Shown here one piece after another: positions 8,789-17,579 of a stretch of DNA of 64,000 bases; position 1 is the first letter of the stretch; each line of letters begins with the position of its first letter. The position numbers and the translations under genes were made by a program. This DNA comes from Shewanella electrodiphila (GTDB taxonomy: Bacteria > Pseudomonadota > Gammaproteobacteria > Enterobacterales > Shewanellaceae): positions 62,001 through 126,000 of the forward strand of contig NZ_JAKIKU010000004.1 in the NCBI RefSeq assembly GCF_023283985.1, written 5' to 3'. The notes below the pieces were generated by a model that was not told the origin of the DNA, made no database searches, and was given only the letters and a program-made list of their open reading frames with translations.

Positions 8789-9022
8789 CTAACGCTGAAG
8801 GCTATCAGTTTCTCGTTTAACCAAAATAAAAGTGAGGTACATTTTCGTCGGAAGAGATAAGGCCATACCAAAAGCCACGCACATTGCACTAATGACTATG
8901 CCCTGTACGCCCATTGCTTCAACCGTTTCATTAAAATTGTGCAAGTACAATCCGGTTAGAATAAGACATATTCCAATAGAGATGCTGGTTTTTAAGAGCA
9001 AGATTAATGCAGAATCTGTCAC
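8789..9022 (-). CDS. Small two-helix membrane protein of unknown function
   Basis: A 77-residue protein with two hydrophobic segments (about residues 5-27 and 38-62) separated by HNFNETVEAMGVQG and ending in a basic tail. No family is recognised. The start is GTG with GAGG 5 nt upstream, which argues that it is translated. It is isolated between the ycaO-like and DUF1971 genes on the same strand, with gaps of more than 100 bp on both sides. The overlapping plus-strand frame lacks a ribosome site and is treated as a shadow. Confidence 0.55.
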   Translation of the reverse strand: MTDSALILLLKTSISIGICLILTGLYLHNFNETVEAMGVQGIVISAMCVAFGMALSLPTKMYLTFILVKRETDSLQR

Positions 9023-9158
9023 TTTGGCCTCATCTTTATTAGCGAATATTGATATACATTATTGGCAATATCGAATGAGGCCGTGATGATACAGATCAAA
9101 ATAGACTTAATAACGGCTAATTTAGAGTTAAATAACTAACCAGCCCATTGCAAATGGC

Positions 9159-9515
9159 TTATTTACTATTAAACATTTTCTCGCCAGACTTATCAGTAGC
9201 TGACCAAAAGTTAATATTAAATTGAGCATCATCACTTAACTCAATTCTGTGCCAATACTCAGATGGACTAGTTGCAAAACTGCCAGCAGGAATAACCACT
9301 TTAACTTCGTGATCAGTCGCTTCTGAATCAGCAAAACCAAAGTAAGTCACAACACCTTCCATGACACATAACTGACCAAATACACCTGCGGCGGTATTAT
9401 GGTGACTGAGTAAAGCTGTTGGTACGTTTTCTTTAGTAAAAAATGGGGTTGAGCGTTGGATAGTCCAAGAGCTCGGAATACGTTGATGGCTGTTAGTAAT
9501 AGCTTGATGGCTCAT
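9159..9515 (-). CDS. DUF1971 (TehB-like cupin) protein
   Basis: A 118-residue single-domain protein with the DUF1971 pattern: PSSWTIQRSTPFFTKENVP, LLSHHNTAAGVFGQLCVMEG, then PEYWHRIEL-type residues (SPSEYWHRIELS). The same fold occurs as the N-terminal part of some tellurite-resistance TehB proteins. Conserved histidines in SHHNTAAGV and YWHRI could form a cupin metal site. The ATG has GAGGA 7 nt upstream. It starts 92 bp after the norW stop on the same strand, so it may be read through from norVW, suggesting a role in nitrosative or oxidative stress. That is inference from position. Confidence 0.8.
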   Translation of the reverse strand: MSHQAITNSHQRIPSSWTIQRSTPFFTKENVPTALLSHHNTAAGVFGQLCVMEGVVTYFGFADSEATDHEVKVVIPAGSFATSPSEYWHRIELSDDAQFNINFWSATDKSGEKMFNSK

Positions 9516-9607
9516 ATAAATATCCTCATAAGCAGGCCATTTATAGCCTGCATAAAATCAGTATTAGTTGTTTGAACAATAGTCGATTACATAGTGGTTG
9601 ATTAGGA

Positions 9608-10756
9608 TTAAGATACTTTTCTCAATAACGAAAACGCCTGCTGCACATGGTTATTGGTGACCACAAATCCAGTCATGTTGTCATTTTCATCAAAGGCTTC
9701 AGCACTGACACCTTGCTGATTAAAATTGACCTTCCAAGCAGAATCAGTATTAAATTGACCACCCACTTGAATCGGATATGAAGGTGTTTTCACTTTCACC
9801 ATCATTGGCGGTAATTTAAGTTCAGACTCTTGTCCTAAAAGCTGCTTAGCAAGGACATTAGCACTGAGTACAATGGGCTGTAAGTAAGCCATGACTTTGC
9901 CGTTTATTTCGGCGCAATCACCTAAAGCATAAACCTGACTATCTGAGGTCATTAGCTGACTATTAACCATAATGCCTCGATTAACATCTACTCCAGCTTG
10001 CTTTGCTAGCTGGGTGTTAGGTCTAAGCCCCGCAGCGGATATCACGCAATCAACCTGAAACTGTTTACCCGCTTTAGTCACCACATTCAGTTTGTGCGAG
10101 TCAACTAAACAATCTTGTAGCTGAACAGTGGTAACCGCATCATTTAGCGATAACCGGACGCCACCACTAAGTAACTCCTGCTCAAGTTTAAGTGCAACAA
10201 AATCGGGGGCGACATTGGCCAATATTCTGCCATTGGGTTCAACCACAATCACTTGCTTACCACTGGCATGTAAGTCCATCGCAAGCTCAATGCCGATAAG
10301 CCCTCCCCCCATAATCAACACAGCATTAGCAGAGTTAATCAGCTCCTGTGAGCGTTTATATTCTGCAAGGCTATTCAAGGTCAGTACTTTTCCAGCGCCA
10401 TTACCTAACACTGCTGGCACAAAAGCGCTGGCGCCTGTAGCGAAAACCAGTTTCGAATATGGATACGCTTGCCCATTAACGAAAATACTTTGTGCTTGAG
10501 TATCGATGTCATCAACCCAAGTATTAGCAAATAGGCTAACCTTGTATTGCTTTGCAAATGCAGCACCAGAAAGCTGTATTAACGCATCAGCATCTTGCTG
10601 TTTAGTAAATACATGACTTATATCTGGTTTGTTATATTCATCACCGCTATCGCCAGTAAAAACCTGAATAGCCATTTCGCTATCTTGTCTGCGGATATTT
10701 TTAATCAACTGATAAGCTGCAAAGCCACTGCCAATAATAATAATGGGTGCTGTCAT
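9608..10756 (-). CDS. norW: NADH:flavorubredoxin reductase
   Basis: A 382-residue FAD/NADH oxidoreductase that passes electrons from NADH to the rubredoxin domain of NorV. The N-terminal FAD-binding GxGxxA motif is IIIIGSGFAAYQL. A second nucleotide-binding motif, LIMGGGLIGIELAMDL, binds NADH, and ALGDCAEINGKVM is the late FAD-contacting segment. The upstream ATG at 10774 has AAGGA at a poor 11-nt spacing, whereas the ATG at 10756 has GAGGA at 7 nt, so the shorter start is chosen. It lies 36 bp after norV and is co-transcribed with it. Confidence 0.93.
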   Translation of the reverse strand: MTAPIIIIGSGFAAYQLIKNIRRQDSEMAIQVFTGDSGDEYNKPDISHVFTKQQDADALIQLSGAAFAKQYKVSLFANTWVDDIDTQAQSIFVNGQAYPYSKLVFATGASAFVPAVLGNGAGKVLTLNSLAEYKRSQELINSANAVLIMGGGLIGIELAMDLHASGKQVIVVEPNGRILANVAPDFVALKLEQELLSGGVRLSLNDAVTTVQLQDCLVDSHKLNVVTKAGKQFQVDCVISAAGLRPNTQLAKQAGVDVNRGIMVNSQLMTSDSQVYALGDCAEINGKVMAYLQPIVLSANVLAKQLLGQESELKLPPMMVKVKTPSYPIQVGGQFNTDSAWKVNFNQQGVSAEAFDENDNMTGFVVTNNHVQQAFSLLRKVS

Positions 10757-10792
10757 TTTGATGTCCTCGCTCATAATGCTGACGATCCTTTT

Positions 10793-12238
10793 TTAAGCGT
10801 TATGCTCGGCAAACACGTCTTTACCCAAGTTACATTCAGGGCAGAGAAAGTAATCAGGTACTTCAGACCAGCGAGTCCCCGCTTCAACACCTTGATTTGG
10901 CTCACCGATGGCAGGGTCATAAATCCAATTACATACAGTACAAATCATGCACTGACAGTCAGCAGGGTGCGCTTCAGCTTGACTATCAGTTGAGCTTTGT
11001 TGGGTATCTAATTGATTGTCAGTTTCAGTCGATGATAGTGGATGTAAAGCCCACTGTTTAGCGATTTGACGACCATGTTCACGACATTCACGCATGGCTT
11101 TACCATCTGGACGCCATTTGGTTTTAAGGCTCAATGCCGTTTCAAAACCAGCATCGGTTAAGCGGGTATGAATACGATCTACAGCACCGCCATTCCAGCC
11201 ATAACTACCAAAGGCTGCTGCTTTTTTCTCTTTAAAGCGAAGGCCGGTGATTTCTTCGAGCATGCCAGCAATTTTTGGCATCATCACATTATTCATAGTT
11301 GAAGATCCCACCAACAGGCCTTTTGATCGGAAGGTATGCGATAAGATTTCATTCTTATCGTGCTTTGACACATTAAACACTTTCACTGCAACACCAGGGT
11401 CAACATCATGGATCCCCTGGGCAATAGCATCTGCCATCATGCGGGTATTATTCGACATCGAATCGTAAAAAATAGTGATTTTGTCTTCCTGATAATTGTC
11501 CGCCCACTCAAGGTACTGATGAATAATTTGCGTAGGGTTGTCACGCCATACGATACCGTGAGAGGTGGCAATCATGTCCACGGGCACATTAAAACTCAGT
11601 ACCTCATGAATTTTAGCCGTCACCAAGCTGCTAAAAGGCGTTAGAATGTTGGCGTAATAACGCAAGCATTGCTCTTTTAATTCATTTTGATCCACTTCGT
11701 CGTTAAACAAGTGTTCATCGCAATAATGCTGACCAAAGGCATCGTTACTGAATAGTACGGCATCCTCAGTCATGTAGGTCATCATGCTGTCAGGCCAATG
11801 CAGCATTGGCGCTTCAATAAAGATAAGTTGTTTACCATTACCGATATCCAAAGTTTCACCGGTTTTAATGGTTTTAAAATTCCATTCAGGATGATGGTGA
11901 TGGCCAACAATCGAATCAATGGCTGCTTCAGTACAGTAAATTGGCGTATTAGGAATTTTTTCCATCAATGCTGATAGCGCACCAGAATGATCTTCTTCAG
12001 CGTGGTTTATCACGATGTAATCGATACTATTTAAATCGATTTCCATTTCTAGGTTTTGAATAAATTGATGGCTAAAACGGTGATCAACAGTATCGATTAA
12101 CACTGTTTTTTCTTCACGAATTAAATAACTGTTATAAGATGTACCGCGAGTCATTTTATATTCAGTGCCATGAAAGTCCTGAATTTCCCAATCACGTTGT
12201 CCGACCCAATGAATATTGTTTTTTACTTGAATTGTCAT
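10793..12238 (-). CDS. norV: Anaerobic nitric oxide reductase flavorubredoxin
   Basis: A 481-residue A-type flavodiiron protein fused to rubredoxin that reduces NO to N2O in the cytosol under low oxygen. The metallo-beta-lactamase-like domain (1-250) holds the di-iron ligands His79, Glu81, Asp83, His84 (NHAEEDHSG), His147, Asp166 and His227. A flavodoxin FMN domain follows (254-395, [15 protein letters not shown]). After a Gln/Ser-rich linker of about 30 residues the rubredoxin domain carries [10 protein letters not shown] and CPECNLGKD. Length and ligand numbering match E. coli NorV. A sigma-54 promoter and three NorR sites lie upstream. The ATG has AGGT upstream. Confidence 0.97.
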   Translation of the reverse strand: MTIQVKNNIHWVGQRDWEIQDFHGTEYKMTRGTSYNSYLIREEKTVLIDTVDHRFSHQFIQNLEMEIDLNSIDYIVINHAEEDHSGALSALMEKIPNTPIYCTEAAIDSIVGHHHHPEWNFKTIKTGETLDIGNGKQLIFIEAPMLHWPDSMMTYMTEDAVLFSNDAFGQHYCDEHLFNDEVDQNELKEQCLRYYANILTPFSSLVTAKIHEVLSFNVPVDMIATSHGIVWRDNPTQIIHQYLEWADNYQEDKITIFYDSMSNNTRMMADAIAQGIHDVDPGVAVKVFNVSKHDKNEILSHTFRSKGLLVGSSTMNNVMMPKIAGMLEEITGLRFKEKKAAAFGSYGWNGGAVDRIHTRLTDAGFETALSLKTKWRPDGKAMRECREHGRQIAKQWALHPLSSTETDNQLDTQQSSTDSQAEAHPADCQCMICTVCNWIYDPAIGEPNQGVEAGTRWSEVPDYFLCPECNLGKDVFAEHNA

Positions 12239-12331
12239 TTCTTATTACCTAGTGTTTCAATAATGATTTGTTTGCTTAGCTGGGTTTTGATAACTGAGTT
12301 TTCATAACCTAGCCTTTCATAATTGAGTATT

Positions 12332-12347
12332 TGCACTAGTCGTGCCA
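12332..12347 (-). promoter_or_regulatory. Sigma-54 promoter of norVW
   Basis: Read on the minus strand this is TGGCACGACTAGTGCA. It fits the -24/-12 consensus TGGCACG-N4-TTGC with one mismatch (GTGC for TTGC), and the GG-to-GC distance is the required 12 nt. It sits about 95 bp upstream of the norV ATG and 65-135 bp from the NorR sites, the normal enhancer geometry. Confidence 0.88.
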
Positions 12348-12411
12348 ACAATGTAACTATCTGAAATTACCGACTATTACTAAAAAGCTTTTAATAAAAA
12401 TACAATTCAAT

Positions 12412-12467
12412 GTCATAATGACAACTATTGTAGTTGTCAAAAAGACAGATTAAATTGTCATTTTGAC
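12412..12467. promoter_or_regulatory. Three NorR enhancer sites
   Basis: Three copies of the NorR core GTCA-N3-TGAC or a close variant lie in tandem: GTCATAATGAC (12412-12422, perfect), GTCAAAAAGAC (12436-12446, one base off but keeping GT-N7-AC) and GTCATTTTGAC (12457-12467, perfect). Spacings are 24 and 21 bp. Three sites are also required in E. coli for NorR hexamer assembly. They lie between the divergent norV and norR genes. Confidence 0.9.
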
Positions 12468-12519
12468 AAGCCCAAGATTACACTGATGATACAAGCAACA
12501 AATTCAATGAGCATTTCAA

Positions 12520-14115
12520 ATGAAATCACTACTAGGGCAATGGCAACAAATAACCCAAGACTTAAACTCAGGATTAGCTAATCAAGACAGATTTGATCGC
12601 TTACTTGCCACCATTCGCCAAGTATTAAATTGCGATGCTTCTGCCCTATTGCTATACCAAGATCAGCAATTCACCCCACTTGCCATTAATGGCCTTGCAC
12701 AAGAAGTCCTAGGCAGGCGTTTTGTAATTAACGCTCACCCGCGACTGGAAGCAATTGCTCGTGCTGGTGATATCGTCCGTTTTCCTGCCGACAGCACTCT
12801 TGCTGATCCTTATGATGGCCTTATTTCTAATCACGATGATAAGTTACAAGTACACTCGTGTATGGGATTGCCTTTACTCATTGATGACAGATTGATTGGG
12901 GCAATTACTATTGATGCTTTTGACCCTGGCCAGTTTGACAAGCACAAAAATGAAGACTTACGTTTTATCAGTGCGCTAGCTGCAAGTGGCTTACACACGG
13001 CATTGTTAATAGAACAACTGGAGCAGCAAGCCCACCTCGACAAAGTCAGTGCAGACCATCAGCCATTAACCTCCCATCATGGAGGCAAACAAGAGATGAT
13101 TGGCCAGTCTGATGGTATGAAAGCTCTACAAGAACACATCAATGCTGTCGCCAACACCGACCTTACCGTTCTAATCATGGGCGAAACAGGTGTAGGTAAA
13201 GAACTGGTTGCCAGCGCAATTCATCATCGCTCTAGCCGCTCAGCTAAACAACTGGTTTATCTAAACTGTGCAGCGCTGCCAGAATCAGTGGCAGAGAGTG
13301 AATTATTTGGCCACGTCAAAGGGGCATTTACTGGCGCAATAAGTCATCGCAAGGGAAAATTTGAACAGGCAGATGGTGGCACTTTATTTCTCGATGAGAT
13401 CGGCGAACTGTCATTGTCACTACAAGCAAAATTACTACGAGCATTACAGTACGGAGATATTCAGCGTGTGGGTGATGATCGCCATATTACTGTAAATACG
13501 CGTATTGTTGCTGCAACAAACCGTAGCATGCACGAAGAGGTCAAAGCAGGTAGATTTAGAGCCGATTTATATCACCGCTTAAGTGTATTCCCCATTGCTG
13601 TGCCACCACTGCGCCAACGTGAAGATGACATTGTACTATTAGCGGGGTTCTTTGCTGAACGCACTCGGCAGAAACTAAACTTAAACAGCATTAGATTAAG
13701 CGAGTCATTAATCAAACAGATACAGCACTACCCGTGGCCCGGTAATATCCGTGAATTAGAACATGTCATCAGCCGTGCTGCTGTTATCGCAAAAGCAAGC
13801 CAAAGTGGCTTTGAAACCAATAGAGCAGATCAAGTATTAGAACTAAACGTTGAACATCTGACGCTACCAGACATAAACGCTTCATCTGCTGCTCCTGAGC
13901 AAGCAAGCGGGGCTGAACAGACTTTAACAGAGCAACATTTAGTAGAGCTAACCAGAGAAAATAGCAGCTTTAAACAAGCCACAGAAGCATTCCAAAAACA
14001 GCTAATAAGCCAATGTTATCAGCAAAATAATCAAAACTGGTCTGCTACTGCCCGTGAACTTAACCTAGACACGGGCAATTTACATCGATTAGCAAAACGT
14101 TTAGGAATAAAATAA
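12520..14115 (+). CDS. norR: NO-responsive sigma-54 activator NorR
   Basis: A 531-residue enhancer-binding protein. The N-terminal GAF domain (~1-170) senses NO at a mononuclear iron; Arg75, Asp96 and Asp99 occupy the same positions as the residues implicated in E. coli NorR, and Cys114 and Asp132 are each one off. The AAA+ domain has Walker A GETGVGKE (221-228), the sigma-54-contacting GAFTGA loop (268-273) and Walker [12 protein letters not shown]. The C-terminal Fis-type helix-turn-helix reads [24 protein letters not shown] in two parts. It is divergent from norVW with NorR sites between. No strong Shine-Dalgarno is visible before the ATG, suggesting low expression. Confidence 0.96.
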   Translation: MKSLLGQWQQITQDLNSGLANQDRFDRLLATIRQVLNCDASALLLYQDQQFTPLAINGLAQEVLGRRFVINAHPRLEAIARAGDIVRFPADSTLADPYDGLISNHDDKLQVHSCMGLPLLIDDRLIGAITIDAFDPGQFDKHKNEDLRFISALAASGLHTALLIEQLEQQAHLDKVSADHQPLTSHHGGKQEMIGQSDGMKALQEHINAVANTDLTVLIMGETGVGKELVASAIHHRSSRSAKQLVYLNCAALPESVAESELFGHVKGAFTGAISHRKGKFEQADGGTLFLDEIGELSLSLQAKLLRALQYGDIQRVGDDRHITVNTRIVAATNRSMHEEVKAGRFRADLYHRLSVFPIAVPPLRQREDDIVLLAGFFAERTRQKLNLNSIRLSESLIKQIQHYPWPGNIRELEHVISRAAVIAKASQSGFETNRADQVLELNVEHLTLPDINASSAAPEQASGAEQTLTEQHLVELTRENSSFKQATEAFQKQLISQCYQQNNQNWSATARELNLDTGNLHRLAKRLGIK

Positions 14116-14141
14116 TTGAAGTTAACTTATAGCACTTTAAG

Positions 14142-14195
14142 TAATTTAACTAATTTAACTAATTTAACTAATTTAACTAATTTAACTAATTTAAC
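14142..14195. repeat. Six tandem 9-bp repeats
   Basis: TAATTTAAC is repeated six times without a mismatch, starting 26 bp after the norR stop codon. It is AT-only apart from one C per unit. It is probably a slipped-strand repeat with no visible function. Confidence 0.9.
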
Positions 14196-14304
14196 TACGC
14201 AACTATAAATATTAATGTCATGAATTCACTTGGTGCGAGGCGAGTTGAAGTGTGGCTAATTTATAGCACCAGCTAAACGCAGCCAATAATTAAGCCTTGG
14301 TTAA

Positions 14305-14337
14305 TAAAAAATCTAGCATTATACAATAATGCTAGAT
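14305..14337 (-). terminator. Terminator of the DUF2132 gene
   Basis: A 12-bp perfect stem, ATCTAGCATTAT/ATAATGCTAGAT (14311-14322 and 14326-14337), has a 3-nt loop and, on the minus strand, a following T6 run. It is 13 bp past the stop codon at 14351. Confidence 0.88.
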
Positions 14338-14350
14338 CTATAAAGTCAAT

Positions 14351-14851
14351 CTACTTACCCCAAGGGTTAGACGGGTCTTGTGATGGTGCTGGGCGATTGC
14401 CTTTAGGTTTGTTTTGCGCATAACCGTCCTGTGCTCTTGGCTTATCTTTGCCGTACTGCTTAGGGCGGTCATTATTATTACGCTTCATTTCTTCATAGTC
14501 AGCAGTGGCTTTTTCACGCATTTCTGCAATCAACTCAACGGTTAATTCTTGTGGTTTGCGAGGCACAATACCATCAGCAAAACCACGTTCGCGAGGCTTT
14601 AATTCAAACTGAGCCGCACTACCTTTAGGCATACTTTTAAAACGATATAAGTAAAAGCTTTCAACACGTTCCCTCGCCCATTCAGTTTTCTTTAAAAACT
14701 TAAGGCATGACTCCATGCTAGGATTATTGTTAAAACACTCTAAACGCAGCGCTGCGTACAAAATCTTCCAATCATAAAAGTCCACTAGCTCTGACACCAT
14801 AGTTTCTGACTTTAAACCATGTAGTGGGTTATTTTGCTGTAATTCAATCAT
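14351..14851 (-). CDS. DUF2132 (VF530-like) DNA-binding-type protein with long basic tail
   Basis: A 166-residue protein. Residues ~1-75 match the VF530/DUF2132 domain: NNPLHGLKSETMVSELVDFY, the CFNNNPSMESCLKFLKKTEWAR segment and KVESFYL-like ending (RVESFYLYRF). The rest is a hydrophilic, Lys/Asn/Pro-rich and probably disordered tail ending PSNPWGK, unusual because the family is normally just the compact domain. VF530 domains are considered DNA-binding by structure; the role is unknown. The ATG at 14851 has AGGA 7 nt upstream and starts exactly where the family does, so it is preferred to the ATT-region start at 14884. Confidence 0.82.
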   Translation of the reverse strand: MIELQQNNPLHGLKSETMVSELVDFYDWKILYAALRLECFNNNPSMESCLKFLKKTEWARERVESFYLYRFKSMPKGSAAQFELKPRERGFADGIVPRKPQELTVELIAEMREKATADYEEMKRNNNDRPKQYGKDKPRAQDGYAQNKPKGNRPAPSQDPSNPWGK

Positions 14852-15070
14852 GAAAGATCCTATTAACTGCCAATTTGCTATCAATCGTTCGATTTAAATA
14901 ATGCTAATAAGCATTGAGTAAGATAGCAATGATAGCAAGCAACTACCTAGCATAGCTATCATCAACCTATGTTTATCCTAAAAAGCCTCATCTCAACCAA
15001 AGTTAGCCTTTTAAGGCTATTCTACTGATTGAGCATTCCATCTACTCGCTATTTACGGTATAACGGCGCA

Positions 15071-15928
15071 ATGAAAATCCCCAAACGAATCCAACCTCTG
15101 GTTGAAGAAGGCTTAGTCGACGACGTCCTGCGCCAATTAATGAGCGGCAAGGAAGCCAGTGTATATGTAGTGCGCTGCGGCGATGATATTCGCTGCGCAA
15201 AAGTCTACAAAGATGTTGATAAGCGCAGCTTTAAACAAGCTGTTCAATACCAAGAGGGAAGAAAGGTCCGCAATAGTCGCCGTGCCAGAGCCATGGAAAA
15301 AGGCTCTAAATTCGGCCGTGACCAGCAAGAAGAAGCTTGGCAAAATGCCGAAGTGGATGCCCTATATAAGCTTGCCGCAGCAGGCGTTCGTGTACCTGAA
15401 CCCTACGGCTGTTTTTCAGGCGTGTTGCTAATGGAGTTGGTGACCGACACTGACGGTTTTGTGGCTCCTAGATTAAACGATGTGGTGTTTTCTCATGAAG
15501 ACGCTGTACGCGATCATGCCAGTATGATCGAGTATGCCAAACTGATGCTGTGTGCGGGGTTGATCCACGGAGATCTGTCTGAATTTAATGTATTAGTTGA
15601 TGACAAAGGCCCTGTGATTATCGACTTACCTCAGGCTGTCGATGCCGCTGCAAACAACAACGCTGTATGGATGTTCGCCCGAGATGTGAACAACATGACT
15701 CAGTATTACAGCCAGTTTGCACCTGAGCTTGCTAACACCCAATACGCAAAAGAGATGTGGGCACTTTTTGAAGCCGGTGAACTTACGCCAGAGTCGGTAC
15801 TCACAGGCGAATTTACTGAAAGTGAACATGTAGCTGATGTGGATTCAGTGCTTGAAGAAATCAATGCAGCTAAAGAGGAAGAGCAAGAAAGATTACAGCG
15901 CATTGTTGAGGCAAATGAAGAGTTTTAA
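15071..15928 (+). CDS. RIO1-like serine protein kinase (PA4780 type)
   Basis: A 285-residue RIO-family atypical kinase. Motifs are the flexible P-loop SGKEASVYVV, the ATP-anchoring lysine in CAKVYK, the catalytic loop HGDLSEFNVL (Asp and Asn), and the metal-binding aspartate in VIIDLPQAVD. The C-terminus is an acidic helix. Family members in Pseudomonas are serine autokinases of unknown target. An in-frame TTG at 15029 would add 14 residues, but the family starts at MKxPKR-xxPLVEEGL, matching the ATG at 15071. It is monocistronic. What it phosphorylates cannot be deduced here. Confidence 0.88.
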   Translation: MKIPKRIQPLVEEGLVDDVLRQLMSGKEASVYVVRCGDDIRCAKVYKDVDKRSFKQAVQYQEGRKVRNSRRARAMEKGSKFGRDQQEEAWQNAEVDALYKLAAAGVRVPEPYGCFSGVLLMELVTDTDGFVAPRLNDVVFSHEDAVRDHASMIEYAKLMLCAGLIHGDLSEFNVLVDDKGPVIIDLPQAVDAAANNNAVWMFARDVNNMTQYYSQFAPELANTQYAKEMWALFEAGELTPESVLTGEFTESEHVADVDSVLEEINAAKEEEQERLQRIVEANEEF

Positions 15929-15964
15929 CTAGCTTTAGCTATTAATAATATAGCGAGGCCCTCT

Positions 15965-15999
15965 GATGCGTTAATAAGCAATGCCCTTATTAACGCATC
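15965..15999 (+). terminator. Hairpin after the RIO kinase gene
   Basis: A 13-bp perfect stem, GATGCGTTAATAA/TTATTAACGCATC (15965-15977 and 15987-15999), has a 9-nt loop. It sits 37 bp past the stop. No T-run follows, so it is a weak or rho-assisted terminator at best, or a 3' stabiliser. Confidence 0.5.
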
Positions 16000-16235
16000 C
16001 ATTCAAGCTTGTTATTAAAGGTTTCAAATAAACAACTCTAAAAAGAATTCCTAACAGATAAAAATCAAAATACCAGACTGTTTCAATTGTTAATCCAAGG
16101 TTAGTGATATAACTCAATTACTTTGCATACTTATTGGTTATTTTTTCGAGCTGATTCACATCCTTAACCAAACCAACGAACTAGCACCAACGCTCTGCAC
16201 TCTCATTAGTATTCACACTTTTTAGAAATCAGCAT

Positions 16236-17477
16236 ATGAGCACGATCGAATCAATCACCTTGGTATTAGCCTTGGTATACAGCATAAGTTTACTGTATTG
16301 GAGTAAACAAAAATGGGGCGCAGCTTTGTGTGGCGCACTGTTAATGGCAGCTCTAGTTATCAGCTTGCATTGGCCACTATTTGTCGGCCTAGGTTTATCT
16401 TTACTCTTACTACCATTATTCAATAAGTTTCAGCCAGCGCTTGCCCAAGGCGGTGTCGTTAACGGTCAACGCGTTAAAGGCAATAAAGCCAATCAATTAA
16501 AAGAAATGATCAGGCATGCCCTCGCCCTGTCGATGATGCTTGTTGGGATTCAATTTGCCATCAATGCCGCATTGTTAAAGGCTGAAATAACCCCTTGGTT
16601 AGTACGCCCTGATATTGGTGATGCCTTTTTGCCTATTGCTGGCGGTATTGAACTTAAAGCCATTTTAGGTCTAGGGCTGTGGGATCAAAATCATCCAGCA
16701 GCTGCAGTCATGCTAGTTGTGGTGTTACTGACAGGGTTATTATGCAAACGTGCATTTTGTGGCTGGGCCTGCCCGCTTGGGTTAGCGGGCGATTACTTAT
16801 ATAGCTTAAGAAAGCGCTTTATCAAACAGGAGCTTGCACCACCCGCTTGGTTAGACTGGATACTACGCATGATAAAGTACTTGCTATTGGCAGCACTGGT
16901 TTTGTTAGTGTTCACTATGCCACTAGCCAGCATTCCACATTACTTAGATGGTTATTATCACAAGGTTGCCGACCTTAAGATGGCGCTGTTTTTCTTAAGT
17001 CCCACTGCAATAAGCTTAATGTGTTTTAGTTTAATTCTGGCAATAGCGGCATGGAAGCGACAGGGGTTCTGTCGTTATATCTGTCCTTATGGCGCACTGC
17101 TTGGACTAGTTAGTTTTTTAAGCCCATTTAAAATTCGCCGCACAACTGAGCAATGCCTTATTGAAGGTAAAGGCATGAAATGTGACAAGTGCACCCGCGC
17201 ATGTCCCGCTAATATTATCGTGCATACCCAAACCACCATTCGCAGTGATGAGTGCCAAGCCTGCATGAACTGTATCTCAGCTTGTCCTAAAAAAGAGGCG
17301 CTACATTTTAGTACTCGATGGGGAATGGTAATGTCATATAGAGGCTTAACAGTCCTAGTCTTAATGCTGTTATTTATGATCCCACTTTGGGCGTATGTCG
17401 GCGGATTTTGGCATAGTGAAACCCCAACAGAGATCCGAATGATGTTAATCCAACACCTCAATAGTATTGGCCACTGA
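16236..17477 (+). CDS. Membrane-bound polyferredoxin (NapH/NosR/CcoG-like)
   Basis: A 413-residue inner-membrane iron-sulfur protein with about seven to eight helices. Two CxxxCP motifs, FCGWACPLG and FCRYICPYG, end membrane segments, as in NapH, NosR and RdxA-type proteins. A two-cluster ferredoxin region follows: CDKCTRACP and CQACMNCISACP. The C-terminus returns to the membrane. Such proteins move electrons between the quinol pool and periplasmic or cytosolic redox partners. No structural reductase gene is adjacent, so the partner is unknown; NapH is best treated as a family resemblance. No Shine-Dalgarno stands out before the ATG. Confidence 0.85.
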   Translation: MSTIESITLVLALVYSISLLYWSKQKWGAALCGALLMAALVISLHWPLFVGLGLSLLLLPLFNKFQPALAQGGVVNGQRVKGNKANQLKEMIRHALALSMMLVGIQFAINAALLKAEITPWLVRPDIGDAFLPIAGGIELKAILGLGLWDQNHPAAAVMLVVVLLTGLLCKRAFCGWACPLGLAGDYLYSLRKRFIKQELAPPAWLDWILRMIKYLLLAALVLLVFTMPLASIPHYLDGYYHKVADLKMALFFLSPTAISLMCFSLILAIAAWKRQGFCRYICPYGALLGLVSFLSPFKIRRTTEQCLIEGKGMKCDKCTRACPANIIVHTQTTIRSDECQACMNCISACPKKEALHFSTRWGMVMSYRGLTVLVLMLLFMIPLWAYVGGFWHSETPTEIRMMLIQHLNSIGH

Positions 17478-17511
17478 TTATCAAAATTAAATTGTCTAGA
17501 ACAAGCTGACA

Positions 17512-17550
17512 TAAAAAATGCCGCTAACCATTAAGTTAGCGGCATTTTAT
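17512..17550. terminator. Bidirectional terminator between convergent genes
   Basis: An 11-bp stem, ATGCCGCTAAC/GTTAGCGGCAT (17518-17528 and 17535-17545), has a 6-nt loop with A-rich and T-rich flanks. It serves the polyferredoxin (+) and the ABC-F gene (-). Confidence 0.92.
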
Positions 17551-17579
17551 TATCAGCGGAAAAATCTAAATTGCTGTGC

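Noticed and set aside
8832-9086. Plus-strand 84-codon frame over the small membrane protein
   Set aside because: It lacks a ribosome site, whereas the minus-strand GTG frame has GAGG and encodes two clean membrane helices.
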